The notes under the pieces were generated by a model. It saw nothing but the letters and a program-made list of their open reading frames with translations. It had not been told where the DNA came from and did not search any database. This document shows positions 26,825-38,093 of a stretch of DNA of 64,000 bases, in pieces. Each line of letters starts with the position of its first letter. Within the stretch, counting starts at the first letter, position 1. The position numbers and the translations under genes were made by a program. This stretch comes from Idiomarina sp. X4 (GTDB lineage: Bacteria; Pseudomonadota; Gammaproteobacteria; Enterobacterales; Alteromonadaceae): the NCBI RefSeq assembly GCF_002808045.1, contig NZ_CP025000.1:2542001-2606000 (forward strand). Reading direction: 5' to 3'.

Positions 26825-27976
26825 ATGAAAAAGCGCTTTCAATTTGCGCCGTTATTTGCAGCGGGTATTTTTGCTTCCGCCGTCCTTAGTGGCTGTGGTG
26901 ACGCGCCGCAGCAAGGCCAGCAACAGCAAGCTCCACAGGTTGAAGTGATAACGGTTCAACCTGAGTCTCTTGAACTCAGCACTCAGTTGCCTGGCCGTAC
27001 CGCCGCGTTTCGCGTCGCGGAAGTTCGCCCACAGGTCAGCGGTGTATTACTAGAACGCACCTTTGAAGAAGGTACTTTTGTCGAAAAAGGCCAGCAACTG
27101 TATCAGATTGATCCAGCCACTTATGAAGCGGAGTTGGCCAGTGCCAAAGCAGAAGTACAGCGAGCAAAAGCGGTTTTACGCAGCTCAGAGCTTCGCTATA
27201 ACCGTTTTCAGGAGCTTATCGAAGAAAATGCGGTCAGTCAGGACGAGTTTGACAGTGCCGAAGCCACTTATCTCCAAAATAAAGCGGCGGTGGCATTAGC
27301 CGAAGCACAACTTAAAAACGCTCGTATTAACCTTGAGTACACAAAGGTCAATGCCCCAATTAACGGTATTATTGGTCGTTCAAACTTTACCGAAGGTGCT
27401 TTAGTGACTGCTTCACAGCAAGAACCTCTGGTCACTATTAATCAGCTTGATCCTATTTACGTGGACATTAGTCAATCCAGCAAGCAATTCATGCAACTTC
27501 AGGCTGACATCCAGTCTGGTCGAATTGAAGCGAATGAATCAGGCAATGCGCCGGTTCGTTTAGAGCTGAACGGTTTAGACTTTAACCAGCAAGGCGAGCT
27601 GCTGTTTTCAGAAGTCAGCGTTGAGGAAGATACTGGCGCCATTTTATTAAGAGCTGTCTTCCCAAACCCGGACAAAACCTTATATCCCGGTATGTTTGTT
27701 AGAGCCGCAGTCAGTGAAGGTACAATCAACACGGCTCTCCTACTACCACAAAAGGCCGTCACCCGTGATCCTCGTGGTCGCCCTTATGTCATGCTGGTTA
27801 ACGATAAAAACCAAGTCGAGCAGCGTATGATAACGACCGAACGAGCCATAGGCAGTGATTGGCTGGTCAGCAGCGGTGTTAAAGAAGGTGACACCATTAT
27901 AGTGTCTGGCCTTCAAAAAGTTCGTCCGGGCGCGACGGTCCAAATTACAAACTCTGCCTCTAATGAACAGCAGTAA
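26825..27976 (+). CDS. RND efflux periplasmic adaptor lipoprotein (AcrA/MexA type)
   Basis: About 383 residues from the ATG at 26825; the upstream frame to 26777 would run into the operator. The signal peptide ends in a lipobox (SAVLSGCGD), so the protein is lipid-anchored. The order is family-typical: barrel start ([19 protein letters not shown]), lipoyl and hairpin region ([31 protein letters not shown]), then a C-terminal membrane-proximal domain ending [11 protein letters not shown]. It bridges the inner-membrane pump and an outer-membrane TolC-like channel. The pump gene follows after 11 bases. No tolC gene is in the cluster, so a channel encoded elsewhere must be used. Confidence 0.95.
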   Translation: MKKRFQFAPLFAAGIFASAVLSGCGDAPQQGQQQQAPQVEVITVQPESLELSTQLPGRTAAFRVAEVRPQVSGVLLERTFEEGTFVEKGQQLYQIDPATYEAELASAKAEVQRAKAVLRSSELRYNRFQELIEENAVSQDEFDSAEATYLQNKAAVALAEAQLKNARINLEYTKVNAPINGIIGRSNFTEGALVTASQQEPLVTINQLDPIYVDISQSSKQFMQLQADIQSGRIEANESGNAPVRLELNGLDFNQQGELLFSEVSVEEDTGAILLRAVFPNPDKTLYPGMFVRAAVSEGTINTALLLPQKAVTRDPRGRPYVMLVNDKNQVEQRMITTERAIGSDWLVSSGVKEGDTIIVSGLQKVRPGATVQITNSASNEQQ

Positions 27977-27987
27977 AGGATTCATCA

Positions 27988-30900
27988 ATGGCTAAGTTTT
28001 TTATCAATCGACCCATATTTGCCTGGGTTATCGCGCTATTAGTCATGATGGCAGGTGCTATCGCGACCATTCAGTTACCGGTAGCTCAGTACCCCACCAT
28101 TGCGCCGCCAGCGGTTGAAATACAAGTTAACTACCCGGGAGCCAATGCGGAAACCGTTTCCGATACGGTTACTAAAGTAATTGAGCAGAATATGACAGGT
28201 ATTGATAACCTGCTTTACTTCTCATCGCAAAGTAACTTTGGTAACGCGACTATCAGCCTGACCTTTGCCTCTGGCACTGACCCTGACATTGCACAGGTAC
28301 AGGTTCAGAATAAGCTCTCCCAGGCCACGCCTCAGCTTCCTCAGGAGGTTCAGGCGCAAGGTATAACCGTCAGTAAGTCCAGTAGCTCCTTCCTTATGGT
28401 TTTAGCGCTGGTTGCAACTGATGATCGTTATAATCAAACCGATTTAAGCGACTATATCGCCTCAAACATCCAGGATCCTATTGCCCGTACAACTGGCGTT
28501 GGTAATGTGCAACTGTTTGGTGCGCCTTACGCTATGCGTATTTGGGTTGACCCTTCAGCATTAGTTAACTATGGCATGACCATGGACGACTTGAAGTCGT
28601 CAATTCGCGCACAGAATGCGCAAGTGGCAGCAGGTGAACTTGGCGGGACTCCGGCTGTTGACGGTCAACAGCTGAACGCAACGATTATTGCGCAAACACG
28701 TTTATCAGAAGCGTCTGAGTTTGAGAATATTACTCTTAAAGTCATGCCAGACGGTTCTCAAGTACGCTTGAAGGACGTAGCACGCGTTGAAAAAGGCGCT
28801 GAAAACTACTCAATTGAAGCGAACTATAACGGTAAACCAGCAACCGGTTTAGCAATTAATCTGCAAACTGGCGCCAATGCACTTGAAACGGCTGAAGCGG
28901 TTAACGCTCGTATAGAAGAACTACAAGCATTTTTCCCCGATGGCATGAAAATGGTAACGGCCTATGACACCACGCCGTTTATCAAAATATCCATTTCGGA
29001 AGTGGCTCAGGTTTTAATAGAAGCGATTATTCTCGTATTCCTGTTAATGTTCGTTTTCTTACAAAACCTGCGAGCAACACTGATCCCTACTCTGGCTATA
29101 CCTGTCGTTATTCTTGGTACCATGGGTGTTATGGCACTGGCTGGCTTTTCTATCAACACGCTAACCATGTTTGGCATGGTGTTATCGATAGGTCTTTTGG
29201 TGGATGATGCCATCGTTGTTGTCGAGAACGTCGAGCGACTGATGTCAGAAGAAGGCTTGTCACCTAAACAGGCAACCATTAAGTCGATGGGACAAATTAC
29301 CGGCGCGTTGATTGCTATCGGCGTGGTTATGGCGGCCGTATTTGCACCAATGGCATTCTTCCCCGGCTCAACCGGTGCCGTTTACCGACAGTTCTCACTG
29401 ACAATTATTACCTCTATGGGTCTGTCTGTACTTGTCGCAATTATTTTCTCACCAGCCTTGTGTGCGACACTATTAAAGCCGGTCAAGCACGACAAAAACG
29501 ACGGCTGGGGTCCACTGGGTTGGTTTAACCGTACTTTGGAAAAGTGGACAGTTAAGTACACCAACTCTGTCGGTTATATATTACGCCGAACCATGCGTTT
29601 CGGGCTTATTTATTTAGGTATTATTGGCGTATTAATTTTCTTATTCACGCGCCTGCCGGCCGCATTCCTACCGGATGAAGACCGTGGTGTTTTCCTAACG
29701 CAAATGCAGCTTCCTGTTGGATCAACGCTGCAACAATCAGTAGACACCATGGACAAAATTGAGAACTACTATCTCAATCAGGAAGACGCCGTTCAGTCGG
29801 TATTCTCTGTGGTTGGTTTTAGTTTCTCTGGCCGTAGTCAGGCCAATGGTATCGCGTTTGTTCGCTTGAAAGATTGGAGCGAGCGTGACGAGAGCCAGAG
29901 CGTCGAAGCTGTGATTGGACGGGCTTTTGGGTTCTTCGCTGGTATTAAAGAAGCCATGATCTTCGCTTTTAACCTTCCACCAATTCCGGAACTTGGTGTA
30001 GCCAGTGGTTTCAACTTGTTCTTACAAGATCGCGGCAACATTGGTCACGCAGGTCTTATTGAAGCGCGTAATCAATTACTAGGCATGGCCTCTCAAAGCG
30101 ATAAATTAGTACAGGTTCGTCCTAACGGTCTGCCTGACGCGCCACAGTTGCGCATTGATATCGACTTTGAAAAAGCACAAGCGCTGGGCTTAACGATTGC
30201 CAGTATTAACGACACTTTAAGTACGGCCTGGGGCTCTGCCTATGTCAACGACTTTATCGACCGAGGTCGAGTGAAAAAAGTTTACATACAAGGCGAAGCG
30301 GATGATCGCATGCTACCTGAGGATATCAACGAATGGTACGTGCGCAACAACCAGGGCGATATGGTGCCGTTTAGCTCTTTCGCAAGTTGGGAATGGACGT
30401 ATGGTCCACAACGTGTCGAAAGTTATAACGGTGTCGCAGCACTTGAAATACAAGGTCAGGCGGCGCCTGGTATCAGTACCGGTGAAGCCATGACCGAAAT
30501 TGAGAACCTTATTGCTCAATTGCCACCAGGTATTGGCTTTGAATGGACGGGTATCTCATTGCAGGAGCGTCAATCTGGTAACTTTGCGCCGATACTCTAC
30601 ACCGTCTCTATTGTCGTGGTATTCCTGTTCCTGGCTGCACTGTACGAGAGTTGGTCAATTCCGTTCTCCGTCATGCTGGTTGTGCCCTTGGGGATCTTAG
30701 GGGCGGTAATCGCCGTGATGCTGCGTGGCATTTCCAACGACGTATACTTCCAGGTGGGTCTATTGACAACTGTCGGGGTATCGGCACGTAATGCCATACT
30801 CATTGTCGAGTTCGCCAAAGACCTACAAGCTCAGGGCAAAGAGCTGCTCGACGCTACAATGGAAGCGGTCAGATTGCGTCTACGCCCTATTTTAATGACC

Positions 30901-31089
30901 TCACTGGCGTTTATCTTCGGTGTTATGCCATTAGCGTTAAGTGATGGTGCCGGCGCTGCCAGTCGTAATGCCATTGGTACTGGGGTTATCGGCGGTATGA
31001 TAGGCGGAACGGTACTGGCAATATTTTTTGTACCGTTATTCTTCTATGTGGTGAGAAAAATCTTCCCACCGAAAGAAGTGGAAGAATAG
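27988..31089 (+). CDS. RND efflux pump permease (AcrB/MexB, HAE1 family)
   Basis: A 1033-residue inner-membrane proton-driven exporter, the usual length for AcrB. It starts [20 protein letters not shown] and has twelve predicted helices in two halves. The fourth helix has [18 protein letters not shown], the proton-relay aspartate pair (about D407-D408). Periplasmic porter loops follow each first helix. The C-terminal region [16 protein letters not shown] is typical. It exports hydrophobic drugs, solvents or bile-like compounds with the preceding adaptor. A bidirectional terminator follows. Confidence 0.97.
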   Translation: MAKFFINRPIFAWVIALLVMMAGAIATIQLPVAQYPTIAPPAVEIQVNYPGANAETVSDTVTKVIEQNMTGIDNLLYFSSQSNFGNATISLTFASGTDPDIAQVQVQNKLSQATPQLPQEVQAQGITVSKSSSSFLMVLALVATDDRYNQTDLSDYIASNIQDPIARTTGVGNVQLFGAPYAMRIWVDPSALVNYGMTMDDLKSSIRAQNAQVAAGELGGTPAVDGQQLNATIIAQTRLSEASEFENITLKVMPDGSQVRLKDVARVEKGAENYSIEANYNGKPATGLAINLQTGANALETAEAVNARIEELQAFFPDGMKMVTAYDTTPFIKISISEVAQVLIEAIILVFLLMFVFLQNLRATLIPTLAIPVVILGTMGVMALAGFSINTLTMFGMVLSIGLLVDDAIVVVENVERLMSEEGLSPKQATIKSMGQITGALIAIGVVMAAVFAPMAFFPGSTGAVYRQFSLTIITSMGLSVLVAIIFSPALCATLLKPVKHDKNDGWGPLGWFNRTLEKWTVKYTNSVGYILRRTMRFGLIYLGIIGVLIFLFTRLPAAFLPDEDRGVFLTQMQLPVGSTLQQSVDTMDKIENYYLNQEDAVQSVFSVVGFSFSGRSQANGIAFVRLKDWSERDESQSVEAVIGRAFGFFAGIKEAMIFAFNLPPIPELGVASGFNLFLQDRGNIGHAGLIEARNQLLGMASQSDKLVQVRPNGLPDAPQLRIDIDFEKAQALGLTIASINDTLSTAWGSAYVNDFIDRGRVKKVYIQGEADDRMLPEDINEWYVRNNQGDMVPFSSFASWEWTYGPQRVESYNGVAALEIQGQAAPGISTGEAMTEIENLIAQLPPGIGFEWTGISLQERQSGNFAPILYTVSIVVVFLFLAALYESWSIPFSVMLVVPLGILGAVIAVMLRGISNDVYFQVGLLTTVGVSARNAILIVEFAKDLQAQGKELLDATMEAVRLRLRPILMTSLAFIFGVMPLALSDGAGAASRNAIGTGVIGGMIGGTVLAIFFVPLFFYVVRKIFPPKEVEE

Positions 31090-31124
31090 CCTAAGTCAGG
31101 CGACCAGCAATAAACTGCCATAAA

Positions 31125-31153
31125 AAAACCGGAGCACTAGCAGCTCCGGTTTT
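31125..31153. terminator. bidirectional terminator between efflux operon and 31176 gene
   Basis: AAAACCGGAGC (31125-31135) pairs with GCTCCGGTTTT (31143-31153) around a 7-base loop. T-runs follow on both strands, so it can end both convergent transcripts. Confidence 0.88.
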
Positions 31154-31175
31154 CTTTTATGCGAGACAAATTGAA

Positions 31176-31568
31176 CTAACGCTTTGTTTCGTCTTCATCT
31201 TTTACTTCATATTCACCGTCAATAACCGAACCGTCTGAATAATCACTTTGATGATTCCTCTGCTGACGATAACTTTCCTGCTGTTCATATTGACGTTGTT
31301 GGTTTTGATAGTGTTGTTTGGCTTGTTTACGCATACGCCACACTTGCTTGATGGTATGACGCTGACGCCAAAGCACAGGAATCATTAACAACACTAAAAT
31401 TCCGGCAATCACTAAACCGAAAGCTAACCCTAAGCCAACAATAACAATCAGCAGTAATAACCCAAGAATTCGGGTAAGCCAGTTTCCTGAGGTCGGTGAA
31501 CCTCCGGTTCGGCTGTTTTGTCCGCCTTGGCTGAAACGTATATAAAGCTTATCTCGTTTATCTGTCAT
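31176..31568 (-). CDS. hypothetical small membrane protein
   Basis: A 130-residue protein. The N-terminal 33 residues are polar, residues about 33-67 are strongly hydrophobic (one long or two short membrane helices), then a basic, glutamine-rich tail (KQAKQHYQNQQRQYEQQE) with coiled-coil character, ending acidic (EYEVKDEDETKR). I do not recognise a named family. Such proteins are common as uncharacterised membrane proteins of Alteromonadales. It is convergent with the efflux operon and downstream of the M28 peptidase gene by 73 bases. Confidence 0.75.
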   Translation of the reverse strand: MTDKRDKLYIRFSQGGQNSRTGGSPTSGNWLTRILGLLLLIVIVGLGLAFGLVIAGILVLLMIPVLWRQRHTIKQVWRMRKQAKQHYQNQQRQYEQQESYRQQRNHQSDYSDGSVIDGEYEVKDEDETKR

Positions 31569-31641
31569 AACGACTCCTACAACTCTCCATCAGTTAAGAC
31601 AACAAGACAGAATATCTGTTCCAGCCAAGTCATCTACGGTT

Positions 31642-33315
31642 TTACTTGCGCATATCTTCAGTCGCTTTACGAGCAGCTTCAAATTCATTACCCGGTGCCC
31701 ACTTCGGCCACTCACGTGAATTCGCTAACTCTTTACCAACCGAATAAAATAACGACATATCCTGCTGTACGCCGCGTAAATCCCAGTTTTCATCAAACTC
31801 GTCGGCAGGCTTATGGTAAGCATCGCGATTAAAAATAGCACGCTGCTCTTCGCCCCATTCACGTCCTTTCGTGAAGTGATCATTCCCGCCTTTTGCATAC
31901 AGCATTGGCACACCTTTCTTCGCGAGATTGAAATGATCAGAGCGATAGAAAAAGCCTTTTTCCGGTGTCGGCTCTGGTGATATATATCTATCTTGGGCCT
32001 CTACGTAAGGTTTCAAGTAGTCATCCATATTTGAGTTACCGTAACCCACAACCACCATGTCTTTCATTGGACCGTAAACATTCATCACATCCATGTTAAT
32101 ACCGCCGACAGCTTTGCCCAATGGTAGCAACGGGTTGTTGGCATACCAGGCCGAGCCTAACAGACCACTCTCTTCGGCACCCACTGCGGCAAAAACAATT
32201 GAGCGCTCAGGACGGGGTTCTTTCGAGAACTCTTCTGCCATAGCCATCAATGCAGCCGTACCTGATGCATTGTCTTGCGCACCATTATAAATAGGGTCAT
32301 CTTCGCGCACCGGATCCATACCTAAATGATCATGATGAGCCATATAAATAACGTGCTCTTCGGGGTACTTAGTGCCTTCAATGTAACCAATAACGTTGTT
32401 GGTATTTAAGTATTCATACTTGTTATTGATGGTCATGGACGCCTGGATACCCAGCGACTGAGGCTTAAACTTACCGCTAATCGCCTGCTCTTTCATTTGC
32501 TCAACATTTTTGCCAACCGATGCAAACAAGGCATTGGCGCTTTCTTCAGTAATCCAGCCTTCAACAGCGGCGCGATTCATGTTTTTATTGTCGCGCTTTA
32601 AGTCAAATTTTACGGGTGAACCACCCGCTACAACGCCCCAACCGTAACCAGCAGGACCTGTTTCGTGAATAACAAAAGCAGCTTTTGCCCCCTGGCGCGC
32701 CGCTTCTTCATACTTGTATGTCCAGCGGCCATAGTAAGTCATCGCGTTGCCGTTAAAAAGTTCCGGGTCGCCTGTTGCATAGCCCGGGTCATTGACAAAC
32801 ATCACCACGGTTTTGCCTTCTACGTCCAGCCCCTCGTAGTCATTCCAGTCATATTCCGGTGCGACAATGCCGTAACCCACAAAAACAACATCGCTGTTAT
32901 CTAAGCTCACGTCTTCAACAACACGCGGCGTCCACGCCATCATCTCTGTGCGATATTGCATAGGCTCCGGAGCTGCCTCACCCGAGAAACTCAGCGAGCT
33001 GACTTTATAAGGCATTAATTTAACCAGCGGCAGTGGCTGGCGATACGAGTTATTCTCTTCGTCGTATGGCTTTAAACCCCACTCGCGGAAATGGTTTTCA
33101 ATAAAGCTTACCGCTTTCTCGCCGCCTTCTGATGCCGGCGCACGACCTTCGAACTCATCTGACGCCAAGGTTTTTAAATAATTTTTATAATTAGGGTTAA
33201 ATGCGGAATCTTTAATATCAGCAGTCGCCTTTTCTGTCGGCTTAGCTTCTTCATTTGCCGGCCCACAGCCGGTTAATACGGTAAGGCCAATCAGACCTGC
33301 TAGTGCGTATTTCAT
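31642..33315 (-). CDS. M28-family peptidase, lipoprotein
   Basis: About 557 residues from the ATG at 33315, which has GGAG upstream; a longer frame to 33369 overlaps the DUF192 gene. The N-terminus ends in a lipobox (LTVLTGCGP). A PA-domain-like insert (VVFVGYGIVAPEYDWNDYEG) precedes the M28 metal site: MAHHDHLG (H, then D), NGAQDNASGTAALM (D), AAVGAEESGLLGS (E-E), MDVMNVYG (D) and YRSDHFNLAKKGVP (H). This is a two-zinc aminopeptidase fold. It should release amino acids from peptides in the periplasm or at the outer membrane. It lies 22 bases after the DUF192 gene in the same direction. Confidence 0.95.
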   Translation of the reverse strand: MKYALAGLIGLTVLTGCGPANEEAKPTEKATADIKDSAFNPNYKNYLKTLASDEFEGRAPASEGGEKAVSFIENHFREWGLKPYDEENNSYRQPLPLVKLMPYKVSSLSFSGEAAPEPMQYRTEMMAWTPRVVEDVSLDNSDVVFVGYGIVAPEYDWNDYEGLDVEGKTVVMFVNDPGYATGDPELFNGNAMTYYGRWTYKYEEAARQGAKAAFVIHETGPAGYGWGVVAGGSPVKFDLKRDNKNMNRAAVEGWITEESANALFASVGKNVEQMKEQAISGKFKPQSLGIQASMTINNKYEYLNTNNVIGYIEGTKYPEEHVIYMAHHDHLGMDPVREDDPIYNGAQDNASGTAALMAMAEEFSKEPRPERSIVFAAVGAEESGLLGSAWYANNPLLPLGKAVGGINMDVMNVYGPMKDMVVVGYGNSNMDDYLKPYVEAQDRYISPEPTPEKGFFYRSDHFNLAKKGVPMLYAKGGNDHFTKGREWGEEQRAIFNRDAYHKPADEFDENWDLRGVQQDMSLFYSVGKELANSREWPKWAPGNEFEAARKATEDMRK

Positions 33316-33337
33316 TGTATCTCCTTTTATCTGTTTA

Positions 33338-33844
33338 TTATTTCTTGTTCTTACATGAACCGTTTTCATCAGCTAAGTAAATACGGTCGCCCAAGCGCAC
33401 ATTGTGTTCCTCGAAAAAACCAGCATTCACTTCTAATACACTCCAATACGGTTTACCCGGCGAGTAACTTCTGCATTGATTTGGATCGTTGCTACCACAA
33501 GGTCTCATCGTAAAAGTTTTGACGATTTTTCCTTGTTTGTCTAAATACGCAATGTCGAGAGGAATTAAGGTTTGGTACATCCAAAAACCGCCGTAGCCTG
33601 GTCTTTTATGATCGTATCGAAAAAGCATCCCCTCATATTTTCCTAAATATTCTCGTTGCATTAGCCCACGAGCCTGCTGAGCCTGAGTATCGGCCAGTTC
33701 AACCAACAGGGGCGATTGAACGCCTTCCAGACAAGCCACGGCTCTGTCAAACTGCTGAGGTGCTGGTACTGACCACTGCTGAGACCATGCCGATACCGAC
33801 ACCAAGACCAGTATAGCCATTAAACACGTGCTGATACGTCCCAT
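33338..33844 (-). CDS. DUF192-family secreted protein
   Basis: A 168-residue protein with an N-terminal signal peptide (to about VSAWSQQ). The DUF192 core is recognisable in VELADTQAQQARGLMQREYL, GMLFRYDHKRPGYGGFWMYQTLIPLDIAYLD and VLEVNAGFFEEHNVRLGDRI. The family is widespread, its biochemical role unsettled. It ends with NGSCKNKK, and a CGSNDPNQC cysteine pair inside may form a disulfide. It is the first gene of a probable operon with the M28 peptidase. Confidence 0.9.
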   Translation of the reverse strand: MGRISTCLMAILVLVSVSAWSQQWSVPAPQQFDRAVACLEGVQSPLLVELADTQAQQARGLMQREYLGKYEGMLFRYDHKRPGYGGFWMYQTLIPLDIAYLDKQGKIVKTFTMRPCGSNDPNQCRSYSPGKPYWSVLEVNAGFFEEHNVRLGDRIYLADENGSCKNKK

Positions 33845-33919
33845 ACTGTATTCCCTTTTAAAATGAGCTAGAGGTTATTTATTGATTTTGTCCTATCCCA
33901 GCGCTAACCGCAATGTTCA

Positions 33920-35356
33920 TTAACTTGAACACGACAGCTCAGCAGGAGGTTGCCCCGACTCAGGAGGGAGAACCCAGCGAGTACTTTTATGTTTCTCCTC
34001 AAATGGGGTCATCAGTGCGCTGATGTACTCGTTAAGAGCCTCATCACTTCCTTGTTCAGCCTGCTCAATAACGTATTGAGCATGATGAGTACGTAAAATC
34101 ACCAGTGGATTTACTCGCTTCATTGTTTCCGTATCGGGCTTATTCGCAACGGCTTCTGTGTAATCATTCAGCCAGCTCTGCCCGTTTTCATTTATTCGCT
34201 GGGCGATTTCTCCTAAATTGCCGCTCAGTGATTGCCAATTACCTTCCAATATAGCGCTCAATGCCCGGTAGCTCAGGTTATAGTCGAGCTGATAAGTTTC
34301 CAAAAGCATTAGCCAGCCGCTAATTAACGACCAACAGGTGTCATTATTAGAAACATCAGTGAGTCCGAGCCGTTGCTTCATAACGTTTAAAAAGGTTTCT
34401 CTTAGCACGGGCTCATAACCTTCCAGTACATCATTAACAGACTGGTCGTCAGTAAACCCTCCTAACGCATGAGCTAGTCGTTTCAAGTTCCATAACCCCA
34501 CACCGGGTTGTTGCATAAAACCATACCGTCCAGCGTGATCAGTATGATTAAAAATATGGTTAGGTTTATATTCATCAAAAAAGGCATAGGGGCCATAATC
34601 AAACGTTTCTCCGGCCAGGCTCATGTTGTCCGTATTCATCACCCCATGCACAAAACCGTAAGCCTGCCATTTTGCTATCATCTCAGCGGTAGCTTCGACC
34701 ACATGGCGGAATTGTTCAGATACGGATTTGTTTGCTGCGCCAGGCCATATAGACTCAATACTGTATTGCCACAAGCGCTTGGCACTGTCTTCTAAGTTTC
34801 GGTAAAGGCAATGTTCAAAATGACCAAAGCGAATGTGCGTTCGGGCAACCCGAACCAGCATAGCACCGGGCTCGACGGTCTCTCGTTGAATTTGACCTTC
34901 AGTGGAGACTAACGCCAACGCGCGAGTCGTTGGAATACCAAGCGCATAAAAGGCTTCACTGGCAAGCAGTTCGCGAATGGATGAGCGCAAAACCGCGCGG
35001 CCATCGCCACCGCGGCTATAAGGCGTTGGCCCGGCACCTTTAACATGTAAATCATAGAGGGCATCCGGCGCCTGTACCTGCCCGACAAGCAGTCCTCGTC
35101 CATCACCTAAATAAGGGTTAAAGTGACCAAACTGATGTCCTGCGTATTTCTGCGCGATGGGTTTAGTGCCCGGCCAGTCTTTGTTACCTGAAACCCAATC
35201 CACTAACGCTCCCGGCGCACTGTCACCACCGCTCAACGCCTTCCACAAGGCGTCATTTACCCAACGTAAGCGGCCTTTGCCGTCAGGTTGTATTGACTGA
35301 GCGTGGCCCAGTTCGGGGAACTTATCAGCGAATTGATTATCGAAACGTAGTGGCAT
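33920..35356 (-). CDS. selO: SelO-type protein adenylyltransferase (YdiU family)
   Basis: A 478-residue pseudokinase-fold enzyme that transfers AMP from ATP to proteins, linked in E. coli to oxidative stress. Family stretches include YAGHQFGHFNPYLGDGRGLLVG, HVKGAGPTPYSRGGDGRAVLRSSIRE (nucleotide region), FVHGVMNTDNMSLAGETFDYGPYAF (catalytic loop and metal site) and the C-terminus LSCSS, where the third-last cysteine matches the selenocysteine of eukaryotic SelO. E. coli YdiU has the same length. It is divergent from the YvcK-like gene. Confidence 0.96.
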   Translation of the reverse strand: MPLRFDNQFADKFPELGHAQSIQPDGKGRLRWVNDALWKALSGGDSAPGALVDWVSGNKDWPGTKPIAQKYAGHQFGHFNPYLGDGRGLLVGQVQAPDALYDLHVKGAGPTPYSRGGDGRAVLRSSIRELLASEAFYALGIPTTRALALVSTEGQIQRETVEPGAMLVRVARTHIRFGHFEHCLYRNLEDSAKRLWQYSIESIWPGAANKSVSEQFRHVVEATAEMIAKWQAYGFVHGVMNTDNMSLAGETFDYGPYAFFDEYKPNHIFNHTDHAGRYGFMQQPGVGLWNLKRLAHALGGFTDDQSVNDVLEGYEPVLRETFLNVMKQRLGLTDVSNNDTCWSLISGWLMLLETYQLDYNLSYRALSAILEGNWQSLSGNLGEIAQRINENGQSWLNDYTEAVANKPDTETMKRVNPLVILRTHHAQYVIEQAEQGSDEALNEYISALMTPFEEKHKSTRWVLPPESGQPPAELSCSS

Positions 35357-35474
35357 ACATCCTCCTGATGTATCTATTGTTACACAGTAGACGAGGCTTG
35401 CATAACTAACAAAAAATCAGCTAAGGTGCGCTAAAAGACAATAACAGCACGGCCTTGGCAGTAAAAGGAGCCAC

Positions 35475-36371
35475 ATGCAACTTCAATCTTTAAGATGTAT
35501 CACCGCGATTGGCGGCGGGCACGGTCTGGGTCGTGTACTTTCAACGTTATCTTTTATGAAGCATAAGCTGGTTGGTATTGTGGCAACAACAGACAATGGC
35601 GGTGCCACCGGGCTTCTTAGAGCCTCTCAGCATTGCATTGCCTGGGGCGATATTCGCAACTGCCTGTCGCAACTGGTTGAGCAACCGTTGGCTGCCGAAG
35701 TTCTTAACTACCGTTTTGACTCGGATTCGGCGCTAAAAGGCCATAATTTAGGTAACTTACTCCTTTATACACTGGATCAGTTAAGCGCACGTCCGCTCGA
35801 CGGCATTCAGCTTTTAAGTCGACTGCTTAATGTCGACAACCGCATTCTTCCTATGTCGGAATGCCCGACCGATCTTATCGCAACCACCAGTGACGGCATT
35901 CAATGTCACGGCGAAATTCATATCGACAAACTGCCCAGCATGCCTCACAAGCTTGAGCTTTCGGGTCAGGTTAAAGCCACTCCTGAGGCAGTTCGTCATA
36001 TTAAAAACAGTCAGCTCATTCTTATAGGACCGGGCAGTTTTATGACCTCCGTCATGCCGCCGCTATTAGTGCCGGAAATTTGTGAGGCGCTGAAAAACAC
36101 TCGGGCCAAGGTCATATTTATAGATAATTTGGTCGACGAGCATGGTCCTGCTGGTGAATTATCACTAACAGAAAAGCTGGAGTTTATGAAATTTGAATTA
36201 GGCCAGCAGGTAGTTGACCTAATTTTGAGTAACAAGCAAGAAAAGGGGTTACCGGTGCCGGTTATTGGCGGCCTGACAAGCGACACCGACGTTCATTATC
36301 GCCATAATACCAACAGCTTGCTGAATACCTTAGAACAGGCGGCACACCAACTGCTGGTGGAAAGCGCTTAA
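35475..36371 (+). CDS. YvcK/CofD-like protein (UDP-sugar-binding, gluconeogenesis factor)
   Basis: A 298-residue protein of the CofD-like superfamily. The N-terminal [29 protein letters not shown] and [13 protein letters not shown] form the nucleotide-binding and substrate region of Yvc[22 protein letters not shown] and [16 protein letters not shown] are also conserved. Bacillus YvcK binds UDP-N-acetylglucosamine and affects growth on gluconeogenic carbon. That would fit a cell feeding on amino acids, but its role in this group is inference. The 3' end overlaps convergent dcd by 4 bases. Confidence 0.9.
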   Translation: MQLQSLRCITAIGGGHGLGRVLSTLSFMKHKLVGIVATTDNGGATGLLRASQHCIAWGDIRNCLSQLVEQPLAAEVLNYRFDSDSALKGHNLGNLLLYTLDQLSARPLDGIQLLSRLLNVDNRILPMSECPTDLIATTSDGIQCHGEIHIDKLPSMPHKLELSGQVKATPEAVRHIKNSQLILIGPGSFMTSVMPPLLVPEICEALKNTRAKVIFIDNLVDEHGPAGELSLTEKLEFMKFELGQQVVDLILSNKQEKGLPVPVIGGLTSDTDVHYRHNTNSLLNTLEQAAHQLLVESA

Positions 36372-36955
36372 CCGCCGTCGGCAGAAATACGTGAGGCAAC
36401 TGCGCCGTGCTGATCTTTGTATTTGGCGTCATCCCTTTTGTTGTATGGACGCGCACATTCCTGCCCTAACGGCTCAAAGCTGATGGCACCAATTTTCATT
36501 CCAGGGCGCAACGCCAACGGCAACTTCCCACTGTTGTAAAATTCAAGAACAATCTGCCCGGACCAACCCGGATCGATGCGGTGAGCCGTAACGTGTACCA
36601 TTAATCCTAAGCGCGCCAATGACGAACGACCATCAAGCCAACCGACCATGTCAGCAGGAAGCTGAATAGACTCATGCGTGACCGCTAACGCAAACTCGCC
36701 CGGATGGATGAAAAACGCCTGACCATCTTTGAGTTTAATTTCATCACTCATGACCTCATGGATAGCCGCCTCAATCGCTTCCCGGGAGCCGCTTATGTCA
36801 ATAAATGGCGCGGCGTGATCCTGCAAAACCCGAAATTCATTACCGAGATGGATATCCAGGGTAACACCTGAAATATCCGTCACCTTAGGTGCCGGTGTTA
36901 CCCCTATTTTTCCTTCCGCCAAATGTTGTTCGATTTCGGTATCGGTTAAGCGCAT
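36368..36955 (-). CDS. dcd: dCTP deaminase
   Basis: Deaminates dCTP to dUTP, the main source of dUMP for thymidylate in enterobacteria-like pathways. The 195-residue protein (E. coli 193) contains [43 protein letters not shown] and [17 protein letters not shown], with the catalytic glutamate in VLEF. The C-terminus is the usual trimer-stabilising tail. It lies 46 bases downstream of the mrp stop on the same strand, so the two may be co-transcribed. Confidence 0.97.
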   Translation of the reverse strand: MRLTDTEIEQHLAEGKIGVTPAPKVTDISGVTLDIHLGNEFRVLQDHAAPFIDISGSREAIEAAIHEVMSDEIKLKDGQAFFIHPGEFALAVTHESIQLPADMVGWLDGRSSLARLGLMVHVTAHRIDPGWSGQIVLEFYNSGKLPLALRPGMKIGAISFEPLGQECARPYNKRDDAKYKDQHGAVASRISADGG

Positions 36956-37001
36956 TCTTATTCACCTGTGACTGTTGTCTTTATCTTTTGTCTAGCGCGT
37001 A

Positions 37002-37985
37002 CTATAGCGAATTTTTCCGCTGATAATAGAGGCTGGCAGCAACATGTTGTGCTGACGCCATAATTATTTGACTTAACTTATGTTCCGGCTGTTTTAACAG
37101 CAACGGTTCATTGCCATCAAGGCTATCGCGCAATTCTGTCGACAGTGGCCATTGCCCCAATACCGGCAGCTTATTTTCTTCGGCAATAGCAACACCACCA
37201 CCCTCGCCAAACACCGGGTCTTCATGCCCACAACTCGGGCACTGATAATAACTCATGTTTTCCAGCACGCCTATCATCGGAATGTTCAGTTTATTAAACA
37301 TGGCAATGCCTTTTTCAGCGTCTCGCAATGCCACCGACTGAGGCGTTGTCACCACAACCGCACCGGTTACCGGCAGTTTTTGAGCCATAGTCAGCTGAAT
37401 ATCGCCAGTGCCCGGAGGCATATCGACAATCAAATAATCGAGATTTGGCCATGCGGTGTCTTTGTAGAGCTGCTGCAAGGCGCCACTGGCCATTGGTCCA
37501 CGCCAAATTGTAGCGTCCTTTTCGTCCACCAAATAACCCAGTGAATGCACGTAAATACCATGACGCTCCATGGGAACCATCTTGTTATTTGCGGTTAGCT
37601 CAGGTTCTTTATGAGCTTTACCCAGCATGGTTGGTATAGACGGTCCGTAAATATCGGCATCTAACAAGCCCACTTTGGCTCCCAGCTGACTGAGTGCTAA
37701 TGCCAAATTCACGCTAACAGACGACTTACCAACACCGCCTTTGCCCGACGACACCACAATGACATTACCGGTAGTTAACGGCAAATCGGGCTGCGAATTT
37801 TTAAGCTTTTCAACTTGGCTGTTTATTTCCCAGTCAAACCCAGCCAGCTCGTCTTGCTCTTTTAACGACCTTAACAGCGGCTCACCAGCAGCAAAAGGCA
37901 CATTCAGTACTCGAGTATTACCAGAGCCAGTTACCCACTCATTCGGTATGCCGTTCGGGAATATTTTGTCGAAAAAATTTGCCAT
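37002..37985 (-). CDS. apbC: Mrp/ApbC iron-sulfur cluster carrier ATPase
   Basis: A 327-residue P-loop protein that binds and transfers [4Fe-4S] clusters. The Walker A is SSGKGGVGKSSVSVNLA (80-96), then LLDADIYGPSIPTMLG, VDMPPGTGDIQLT and the cluster-binding CPSCG near residue 248. The N-terminal 70 residues are shorter and less conserved than the DUF59 region of E. coli Mrp. It is divergent from metG across 108 bases, the same neighbourhood as in E. coli. Confidence 0.95.
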   Translation of the reverse strand: MANFFDKIFPNGIPNEWVTGSGNTRVLNVPFAAGEPLLRSLKEQDELAGFDWEINSQVEKLKNSQPDLPLTTGNVIVVSSGKGGVGKSSVSVNLALALSQLGAKVGLLDADIYGPSIPTMLGKAHKEPELTANNKMVPMERHGIYVHSLGYLVDEKDATIWRGPMASGALQQLYKDTAWPNLDYLIVDMPPGTGDIQLTMAQKLPVTGAVVVTTPQSVALRDAEKGIAMFNKLNIPMIGVLENMSYYQCPSCGHEDPVFGEGGGVAIAEENKLPVLGQWPLSTELRDSLDGNEPLLLKQPEHKLSQIIMASAQHVAASLYYQRKNSL

Positions 37986-38093
37986 TGGACGTCCTGTTGT
38001 AGCTGTGTATCGAGCATAGCCTATGGTAACATGAGTCTCAGTAACTTTGGGTTTGACTTAAATTAATTAACGAATACGGAAGCATAATTTCGC

